A DNA stretch of 5,441 bases from Holophagaceae bacterium. Lineage in GTDB: Bacteria > Acidobacteriota > Holophagae > Holophagales > Holophagaceae. Position numbers and translations under genes: made by a program. The notes below the pieces were generated by a model. The model was not told the DNA's origin, did no database searches, and saw only the letters and a program-made list of their open reading frames with translations. This document shows positions 1-5,441 of the stretch, piece after piece. Position 1 is the first letter of the stretch. The number at the start of each line of letters is the position of its first letter. The stretch is taken from assembly GCA_025355915.1 (NCBI GenBank), contig JANXYT010000076.1, forward strand, positions 1 through 5,441, in the 5' to 3' direction.

Positions 1-580
1 GGCGGACGTGATGGAGGTGGATCTGGCCGATGTGGCCTCCGTGCGAGCCGCCGTGGCCGCCACGGTGGAGCGCCACGGCGCCATCCACATCCTGGTGAAC
101 AACGCGGGCATCACCCGCGACAAGCTGCTGATCCAGATGAAGGAGGAGGACTGGGACGCGGTGATCGATACCAACCTCAAGGGCGCGTGGACGGCCATCC
201 AGGCAGCCACCAAGCCCATGATGAAACAGCGCTGGGGCCGCATCATCAACATCGCGTCCGTGGTGGGGCAGATGGGCAACGCGGGCCAGGCGAACTATGT
301 GGCCGCCAAGGCCGGGCTCATCGGTCTCACCAAGTCCGTGGCGCGGGAACTCGCCAGCCGCAACGTCACCGCCAACGCCGTCACGCCGGGCTACATCGAG
401 ACCGCCATGACCGCGGGTCTGGCCGAGGAGGTGAAGGCGGAGTTCACCAAACAGATCCCCCTGGGCCGCATGGGCAGCCCCGCTGACATCGCCGCGGCCG
501 TAGCCTTCCTCGCCAGCGATGAGGCGGGCTACATCACCGGCCAGGTCCTCAGCGTGAACGGCGGAATGCTCATGCCCTGA
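1..580 (+). CDS. fabG: 3-oxoacyl-[acyl-carrier-protein] reductase FabG, 5'-truncated by window edge
   Basis: Short-chain dehydrogenase/reductase that makes the NADPH-dependent reduction of 3-oxoacyl-ACP to 3-hydroxyacyl-ACP in type II fatty acid synthesis, in the cytoplasm. The frame is open from base 2 to the TGA at 578-580, about 192 codons. The NNAG motif followed by ITRD (about bases 98-121), the active-site Asn in TNLKG (about 170-184), the catalytic Ser in IASVVG (codon 257-259), and Tyr and Lys 13 and 17 residues later (YVAAK) form the complete SDR tetrad. The C-terminus ([15 protein letters not shown]) is typical of FabG. By alignment from memory to the 244-residue E. coli protein, about 52-54 N-terminal residues, including the TGxxxGIG nucleotide-binding motif, lie outside the window. 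The GTG at 8 and ATG at 11 are internal codons, not starts. The next gene follows after 7 bases; it is not acpP, the frequent neighbour of fabG. A related acetoacetyl-CoA reductase (PhaB) is possible, but the ITRD and [10 protein letters not shown] stretches favour FabG. Confidence 0.93.
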   Translation, partial: ADVMEVDLADVASVRAAVAATVERHGAIHILVNNAGITRDKLLIQMKEEDWDAVIDTNLKGAWTAIQAATKPMMKQRWGRIINIASVVGQMGNAGQANYVAAKAGLIGLTKSVARELASRNVTANAVTPGYIETAMTAGLAEEVKAEFTKQIPLGRMGSPADIAAAVAFLASDEAGYITGQVLSVNGGMLMP

Positions 581-584
581 GGGG
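579..584 (+). promoter_or_regulatory. Shine-Dalgarno of the phosphatase gene, overlapping the fabG stop
   Basis: GAGGGG begins at the second base of the fabG TGA and sits just before the ATG at 588. Counting GAGG (579-582) as the core leaves a 5-base spacer. The overlap with the upstream stop codon suggests that ribosomes finishing fabG re-initiate here (translational coupling). It supports ATG 588 as the start. Confidence 0.6.
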
Positions 585-587
585 CCC

Positions 588-2525
588 ATGATCCCATTTC
601 TGCAGAATCTCCTCGGCCGCGGCTGGTCCGCCTTTCGCCTGCGCCGCCACTGGCCCTGGGTCCTGCTGGCCATCGGCCTGCCGCTGTCGCTGCCGCCGGT
701 GGGCTCCGGGTGCGCGGGGTTCCTGGCCTGGGTCGGCGGACTGGTCCTCCTGGTCCAGGGACTGCACTGGATCTGGGTCAGGCTGTTGTTCCGGGTGTCC
801 CGGCGCCTGTGGGTGATCCTCGCGTTGATGTCTGTGCTTCCGGTGGCCGCCCTCGCCCTGATGCTCCTGTCCCTGAGCTGGCTCGGGCTCGGAGCCCAGG
901 TGAGCCGCTCCACCCAGCAGACGCTGGGGGCCTGGGAGGAGGCCCTGAAAGCCGCCAATGGAGAGGGATCAGATACCGTTGCCTTGCAGGCCCTCCGCAC
1001 CTATGGAGATGCCTGGATCGAACACCATCCGGCATTGCCTGAGGGCGTACCGGACACGTTCATCGGGATGGTCTGGGCGGATAGCCACGATGCGGGTCCG
1101 AAGGGGACCCGGAAAGACACCTACCTGCGGGCCGTGCGGAAGGAACCGAGAGGCTTCCGCCTGCTCTCGCTCAGTCTGGGGGTCCTTGGAGACCGGGCCC
1201 AGGCTTTGGCGGGGGGCCAGGTGGTATTCCATCTGATCCCTCGGAACGAAGGGTTGGCGGGTAAGCATTCCTTCAAGATCCAGGCTGGCGGCCGAACCCA
1301 GCAGGAGGCACCCATTCTGGTGGGCCGGGGCGCAATCATCGCCACCTGGACCAAGGGGCAACCCCTCCAGGGTGCTGGAATGTTCGCCCCCTTCGATCTG
1401 CCCCCACTGGCCTTCACGATCACCGAATGGTCCACGGGCCAACCCATGGTGCTCACCGCCACCCCAGAAACGAACCTCTATGCCTTGTTTGCGGGATTCC
1501 GTTCGGGCGAACGGCAGGCGCTATCCGAAGGCACCGTCAAGGCCATCGCCTTTGTGGTTCTGGTACTGCTGGGACTGATCCTGGCGCAAACCCTGGCGGC
1601 GGTACTGGGGCTGGTGCTGGCATGGTCCCTTGGCCGGGCGGTCAACGACCTCCACGGGGGCGTCCATCGGCTCAGCCTGGGGGATTTCTCCGCGCGCATC
1701 CATCCGCGGGGCCGCGATCAGGTGGCCCAGCTTTCCTCGGCTTTTAATGAAATGGCCACACGACTTCAGACGGCGGCCTCCGAGCGGGAGGAGCGCCTGC
1801 GGATGGAACAGGAGCTGCGCGTGGCGCGGGAGGTGCAGATGCGCCTTCTGCCGGATCTGGAAGCCCTGCGGATGCCTTCGGTGCGGGCCATCATCCTGCC
1901 CGCCCGGGAAGTGGCCGGGGACTACTACGATTTGTTTCCGCTGTTCGATGGGGCCCTGGCCTTCCTGATTCTGGATGTCAGCGGGAAGGGCACCAGCGCG
2001 GCGTTCTACGCAGCGGAAACGAAGGGGGTGCTGTCCGCCCTGGACAAGCAGTCCCTTGGACCGGTGGAGGTGGCCGATCGGCTCAACGCCATCTGGTGCC
2101 AGGGGCATGACCGCCGACTCTTCCTCACCCTGGCCTACGGCACCTTCCACCCCCGCTCGGGTCGCTATCAGTTCGTCCGGGCTGGTCATCCCTCGGCCTT
2201 CCTGCGCCATGCGGATGGCTTGGTGTCGCGCCTGCATCCCAGGGGAATCGGGGTGGGGCTCACTGCCAGCAGGTTCAGGGATGCGCTGGAACTGAACGAG
2301 GGAATCCTCGAACCCGGAGACAGCCTGATCTTTTATACGGACGGGCTTTCGGAGGCCCTGGCACCCGACGACACGTTCTATGGTGAGGACCGCTTGGAGG
2401 CTCTGCTCGGCTGCCCATCGGAGGATCTCCAGGCCTCCATCCTGGCCGATGTGGTGAGCTTCTCGCAGGGTCGTCCGCTGGAAGATGACCTGACGCTTCT
2501 CATCCTGAGCCGGGGATTAGCTTAA
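588..2525 (+). CDS. Membrane-anchored PP2C/SpoIIE (RsbU)-type serine/threonine phosphatase with HAMP domain
   Basis: A 645-residue protein predicted to remove phosphate from Ser/Thr of a cytoplasmic partner in response to a signal at or outside the membrane. Hydrophobic segments lie at about 23-39, 43-65 and 74-100, followed by a hydrophilic region at 101-316, a fourth span at 318-348, a HAMP domain at about 348-398, a short charged coiled coil (396-418) and a SpoIIE/RsbU phosphatase domain (about 413-643). Arg clusters at 17-20 and 66-73 fit a cytoplasmic N-terminus and place 101-316 outside. Catalytic signatures are intact: EVQMRLLP (415-422), VAGDYYD (442-448), LDVSGKG (462-468), RAGHPSAF (531-538), FYTDGLSEA (582-590) and EDDLTLL (632-638). 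The predicted metal ligands D445, D463, D585 and D634 are all present, so it should be active. In known families such enzymes act on STAS anti-anti-sigma factors in partner switching; no such partner is in the window. ATG 588 is chosen because it precedes the first membrane span and has an SD. It lies 7 bases after fabG, and its 3' end overlaps the convergent kinase gene. Confidence 0.9.
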   Translation: MIPFLQNLLGRGWSAFRLRRHWPWVLLAIGLPLSLPPVGSGCAGFLAWVGGLVLLVQGLHWIWVRLLFRVSRRLWVILALMSVLPVAALALMLLSLSWLGLGAQVSRSTQQTLGAWEEALKAANGEGSDTVALQALRTYGDAWIEHHPALPEGVPDTFIGMVWADSHDAGPKGTRKDTYLRAVRKEPRGFRLLSLSLGVLGDRAQALAGGQVVFHLIPRNEGLAGKHSFKIQAGGRTQQEAPILVGRGAIIATWTKGQPLQGAGMFAPFDLPPLAFTITEWSTGQPMVLTATPETNLYALFAGFRSGERQALSEGTVKAIAFVVLVLLGLILAQTLAAVLGLVLAWSLGRAVNDLHGGVHRLSLGDFSARIHPRGRDQVAQLSSAFNEMATRLQTAASEREERLRMEQELRVAREVQMRLLPDLEALRMPSVRAIILPAREVAGDYYDLFPLFDGALAFLILDVSGKGTSAAFYAAETKGVLSALDKQSLGPVEVADRLNAIWCQGHDRRLFLTLAYGTFHPRSGRYQFVRAGHPSAFLRHADGLVSRLHPRGIGVGLTASRFRDALELNEGILEPGDSLIFYTDGLSEALAPDDTFYGEDRLEALLGCPSEDLQASILADVVSFSQGRPLEDDLTLLILSRGLA

Positions 2526-5306
2526 GGCTTGCTTCAGCTCCCGCACGATCTCGGGAGCCTGGATGCGGGCTTCGCTGAGGGCCTTGGTGAAGAGCCTCCG
2601 GGCCTCTTCCGAGCGGCCTTCGCCCCGGGCCAGCCAGGCCTGGGCTCGGAGAATGTACGGCGTCTCATCGGTGGAAAGGGTGCGGCTCCGGTTCAACAGG
2701 ACGCGGGCCATGCCAGGGTGACGGTCCCTCGCCAGACATTCGGCTTCGCCCGCCAGGCAGTGAGTCTCCATGACGGCGTCCTTGAGCTCTTCGTGAATGG
2801 CAAGGGACTGCCGGTAGAACCCGCGGGCCGTTTCGTACTTGATCGCGGTGCGATTGAGTTCGCCCAGGTTGTAGAGGGCCAGGGCTTCCATGGGGCGCAA
2901 CTGGGCTTTGCGGGCCTGCTCGAGGAACTGGCGGACCAGGCCCTCGGCCCGGTCGAGATCGCCCCGCGCCTGGGACACGCTGGCCAAGCCCATCAAGGTA
3001 TAGGCTAGGCCATTCTGGTCGCCGATGGACTCACGCAGGACCTGGGCCTTGCGGAAGAGGGCTTCGGCGCGGTCCAGGCCGCCCTCCTGGGCCATGGCCA
3101 GATCGCCCAGGTTGTTGGTGATGAAAGATTCTCCCCATTTGTCGCCGTAGGCCTGCACGGTCTGGAGGGCACTGAGATAGCGGGCTTCGGCGCCCTTGAG
3201 GTTGCCGCGCTCCTTCTCGATCACCGCCAGGTTGTTGAGGGCCCTGGTCTCGCTGTGCTTGTCGCCCACGGACTGAAACATTGCCAGGGCCAGTTGGTAC
3301 TCGGCCTCTGCCTCGACGGGTCTGTGTTGACGCTGCAGGTTGACGCCGAGGGTCGCGTGGACGCCGGCCTCGAAGGAGATGTCGCCCAGCGCCCGGGCCA
3401 GGCCCAGGGCCTCGTGGCCGGCCTGGTCAGAGGCAGCCCATTGCCCCCGATCCCCGTGGCGGATGGCCAGGTAGTGCAGGGCTTTCATCTCATAGACGCG
3501 GTTGCCCTGGGCCCGGGCGGCCCAGCGGGCCCACTGAAAGACCGGTTCGGGCGGGCTGTCCGCCAGGCGGCTGAGGCAACGGGCGTAACCCAGCACCGCG
3601 GGGGCAAAATCCGGGGCCGCCTGGGCGGCGGATTGGAAGGCCGGTGCGGCCTCCTTGAATTCGCCGCGTTCCATCAGGTCCGTGCCGCGGGCATAGGCTT
3701 CGAGCACGTGCGGCGGGATATTGGGAAGGGCCCCGCGGGACCGGGATGCGAAGGGATCCACGGCCTTGAGGAGGTCTCCTGCGACTTTCCGCGCCAGGGG
3801 CAGGGAGACGGCCAGGCGTTCGCCGGTCTCCCGAGCCTCTCCAGACTGGCGGACCGTTCCCCCGGCATCGCTCAGCTCATAGGCTACGAGAAAGGCTCCG
3901 CCCGCGCCCTTCGTCAAGGTGCCTCGGAGCAGAAGCTGGGTGCCGAGGGCCGAGGCCAGACGCACCTGGTCAGCGGGGCTGAGGGATCCTGTGGGCGCCA
4001 GACGCAGGGCCTGCCGCGCCTTGGCCACGGTTTCCATATCCAGGGGGGCCAGCTTGGGATGATCCCTGAGGCTGGTCTCCAGCATTTCAGGAAGGATGAG
4101 GCGCGCGAGGGCATCCATCCGCGGATCGCCCGTCTGGTTAACGAACGGGAGCACGGCGAGCCGCGCTGGGTGTTGGCGCGTGAGATCGGCGATGATGCCG
4201 CGGCTCAGGAACCAGTTGGCGGCTCCAGCCAGGAGCAGGGCACCCAGGGCGGAGATGGCCATCCATCGGCGCAGGAGGTGGGGCCGCACCAGGCGGCCCA
4301 GCGTTTCGGACGCCCTGGCTGCGGTTGGCCGCTTGAAGGGGTGGACCTCCAACATGGCGCGCAGCAGGTCCGCCGTGCCCGAAGGCAAGCCACGCACCTT
4401 CAATTCGCGGCGGGAACCTTCAATGCTGGCGCGCATCCTGGCCCGGCCCTCGCCGGGAAAGGGATGTTCACCCGCGAGCAGTTCCCAGGCCACGATGCCC
4501 AGGGAGAAAACATCGCTGGAAGAACCCGCCGCCTGCCCTTGGATCTGCTCAGGCGAGGCATAGCTCGGGCTCCCCATGAAGGTTCCAGCCTGGGTGATGC
4601 GTTCCCAGCTGTTCGGGCCGGAGGGTTCCCTTGGGTCAGGCGCCGCCTGGGGGGAGGCTGGTTCCTGGTCGCTCGCCTCATTCGCCTGCTCGGCACCTTC
4701 CAGCGTCTTGAGCAGGGCCAGATTCGGCCCCGCAGGCGGGGTGATTTGGGGGGATTCCCCCGGACCATGGGGATCGGCGAGCCGCGCCAGCCCGAAATCA
4801 AGCACCTTCACCTTGGGGCCCCGGTCGCCCTCTCCTGGCGCGACCATGATGTTGGCGGGCTTGAGGTCGCGGTGGACGAGTCCCTTGGCGTGCGCTGCCT
4901 CCAGCGCGAGCGCCACAGACCGGATGACCTGGAGCTTCTGGTGGACCTTGAGCTCCGGGGCGACCTGGTCCAGGGTGCGGCCTTCCACCAGCTCCATGGC
5001 GATGAAAGCGCCGCCAGGGCCGTCCACCCAATCGTGGACCTGGCAGACATTCGGGTGATTCAACAGGGCCAAGGCGAGGGCTTCGCGGCGGAACCGCTCG
5101 GGCGCGCCAGCCTCGCGCGCTTCACAGGCGCTGAGGGCCTTGAGCGCCACACTGCGCTCCAGGGTGAGATCCCAGGCCCGGTAGACCTCCCCCATGCCAC
5201 CGCTACCCAGCAAGGCCTCCACCCGGAATCGCCCGACCTGGGCACCTGGTTCCAGGATCCGCCTCCCCGAAGGGAGGGAGGGCGCAGGCTGGGAGTCGTT
5301 GGACAT
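2517..5306 (-). CDS. Hanks-type serine/threonine protein kinase with transmembrane segment, TolB-N-like region and TPR array
   Basis: A 929-residue kinase predicted to transfer phosphate from ATP to Ser/Thr of unknown targets. The catalytic domain spans about 25-340: glycine loop LGSGGMGEVY (33-42), VALK lysine K56, helix-C glutamate E75, HRDLKPAN (145-152; base D147, N152), DFG (170-172), SPEQ (251-254, the APE site), subdomain IX D265 and R326. All key residues are present. DFG to SPE is about 80 residues, far longer than usual, because of a Pro/Glu/Ala-rich insert. RR at 346-347 followed by a hydrophobic stretch at about 348-367 is a single membrane span, so the C-terminal half should be outside the cytoplasm. 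Residues 382-516 begin with RLAVLPFVNQTGDP and resemble the TolB-N-like domain seen in CadC-type regulators, adenylate cyclases and other bacterial kinases. Residues 533-915 are TPR repeats, several with a 40-residue period. ATG 5306 is the first possible start after an in-frame TAA (5333-5331); GGTG lies 4 bases upstream as a weak SD. The TAA (2519-2517) lies inside the last codons of the convergent phosphatase gene. Confidence 0.93.
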   Translation of the reverse strand: MSNDSQPAPSLPSGRRILEPGAQVGRFRVEALLGSGGMGEVYRAWDLTLERSVALKALSACEAREAGAPERFRREALALALLNHPNVCQVHDWVDGPGGAFIAMELVEGRTLDQVAPELKVHQKLQVIRSVALALEAAHAKGLVHRDLKPANIMVAPGEGDRGPKVKVLDFGLARLADPHGPGESPQITPPAGPNLALLKTLEGAEQANEASDQEPASPQAAPDPREPSGPNSWERITQAGTFMGSPSYASPEQIQGQAAGSSSDVFSLGIVAWELLAGEHPFPGEGRARMRASIEGSRRELKVRGLPSGTADLLRAMLEVHPFKRPTAARASETLGRLVRPHLLRRWMAISALGALLLAGAANWFLSRGIIADLTRQHPARLAVLPFVNQTGDPRMDALARLILPEMLETSLRDHPKLAPLDMETVAKARQALRLAPTGSLSPADQVRLASALGTQLLLRGTLTKGAGGAFLVAYELSDAGGTVRQSGEARETGERLAVSLPLARKVAGDLLKAVDPFASRSRGALPNIPPHVLEAYARGTDLMERGEFKEAAPAFQSAAQAAPDFAPAVLGYARCLSRLADSPPEPVFQWARWAARAQGNRVYEMKALHYLAIRHGDRGQWAASDQAGHEALGLARALGDISFEAGVHATLGVNLQRQHRPVEAEAEYQLALAMFQSVGDKHSETRALNNLAVIEKERGNLKGAEARYLSALQTVQAYGDKWGESFITNNLGDLAMAQEGGLDRAEALFRKAQVLRESIGDQNGLAYTLMGLASVSQARGDLDRAEGLVRQFLEQARKAQLRPMEALALYNLGELNRTAIKYETARGFYRQSLAIHEELKDAVMETHCLAGEAECLARDRHPGMARVLLNRSRTLSTDETPYILRAQAWLARGEGRSEEARRLFTKALSEARIQAPEIVRELKQALS

Positions 5307-5393
5307 TTTGCACCAGTATTTTTTTTTACCTTACCATGCCTCGGGAAGCGGGAATTTCCTTGATCTCGAAACAGGCGGCTCCGGCCCGTGCCT
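5307..5393 (-). promoter_or_regulatory. Intergenic leader of the kinase gene with A9 tract
   Basis: These 87 bases separate the kinase start from the probable stop of the upstream gene on the same strand. Read on the - strand, the region ends with an A9 tract (5327-5319), then TACTGGTGCAAA and the ATG. AATACT, formed by the end of the A tract, is a 4-of-6 match to a sigma-70 -10 box, but no convincing -35 lies 15-18 bases upstream and the box would leave a leader of only a few bases. GGTG at 5314-5311 is a plausible weak SD. No hairpin-plus-T-run terminator for the upstream gene was seen, so the kinase may be read from that gene's transcript. The regulatory role is a suggestion only. Confidence 0.3.
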
Positions 5394-5441
5394 TCATACC
5401 CGTGTCTGCGCCCTGGCCAGCACTTCCAGCACGGTCCGTTC
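5394..5441 (-). CDS. Probable 3' end of an unidentified upstream gene, truncated by window edge
   Basis: Read on the - strand from the window edge, the frame gives ERTVLEVLARAQTRV followed by TGA (5396-5394). The product is not recognised, and 15 residues are too few to assign a family. Support comes from codon use: 11 of 15 codons end in G or C, and the peptide looks like an ordinary amphipathic helix, whereas the competing open frames are poorer in G/C at third positions. It lies on the kinase strand 87 bases upstream, so the two could share a transcript. The other two frames on this strand also stay open to the edge, so frame choice is uncertain. Confidence 0.4.
   Translation of the reverse strand, partial: ERTVLEVLARAQTRV

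Noticed and set aside
1521..2237. A 238-codon open frame on the - strand within the phosphatase gene
   Set aside because: It lies opposite the conserved catalytic and HAMP coding sequence; its translation is rich in Gln, Pro, Arg and His with no motif, as expected of a shadow frame.
2510..2545. AGCTTAAGGCT near the convergent stops as a bidirectional terminator
   Set aside because: The stem is only 3 bp and no T run follows on either strand.
5300..5327. T9 run on the + strand as a possible intrinsic terminator
   Set aside because: The bases before the T run form no stable GC-rich hairpin (only a 3-bp TGG/CCA stem), and no + strand gene ends just upstream.
3255..5363. A 702-codon open frame on the + strand opposite the kinase, with a similar one at 2529-3008
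   Set aside because: It is in exact codon register with the kinase gene on the other strand, so its stops would need TTA, CTA or TCA in the kinase. Those codons are rare in GC-rich genes. The peptide shows no recognisable domain, while the kinase has a full set of conserved motifs.
5336..5441. A + strand ATG at 5336 open to the window edge (MPREAGISLISKQ), suggesting a gene divergent from the kinase
   Set aside because: No Shine-Dalgarno precedes it, third-position G/C bias is weak, and the peptide is not recognised. The - strand frame ending at 5394 explains the region slightly better, though neither is proven.

Overview
This is a GC-rich bacterial window with two complete signalling genes and two genes cut by the edges. 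On the + strand, the 3' three-quarters of a fabG-type 3-oxoacyl-ACP reductase (edge to 580) is followed after 7 bases by a complete membrane-anchored PPM/SpoIIE(RsbU)-type serine/threonine phosphatase (588-2525). On the - strand, a large Hanks-type Ser/Thr kinase with one membrane span, a TolB-N-like region and a long TPR array (5306 down to 2517) converges on the phosphatase, and the two genes overlap by 9 bases at their 3' ends. At the far right, the - strand probably holds the last 15 codons of another gene (5441 down to 5394), separated from the kinase by an 87-base gap that contains an A9 tract.

Organism: strong preference for G/C at third codon positions, an RsbU-type phosphatase with a HAMP domain, and a kinase-TM-TolB-like-TPR fusion would fit Acidobacteriota (Holophaga/Geothrix-like), with Myxococcota or other delta-type lineages as alternatives. 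This is family-level impression only; no rRNA or clade-specific marker is present.

How the parts may work together: fabG and the phosphatase look like one transcription unit, because the phosphatase's ribosome-binding sequence overlaps the fabG stop codon. The phosphatase has an N-terminal membrane region, an extracytoplasmic domain of about 215 residues with no recognisable family, a HAMP linker and a cytoplasmic phosphatase domain with all metal-binding aspartates. The kinase has an intact catalytic core with an unusually long activation segment, then a membrane span that would place the TPR array outside the cytoplasm. A membrane kinase and a membrane phosphatase encoded tail-to-tail suggest an opposing pair, but no substrate (STAS protein, anti-sigma kinase or sigma factor) is encoded here, so that link is inference. 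No RNA genes, insertion sequences, CRISPR arrays or intrinsic terminators were recognised.
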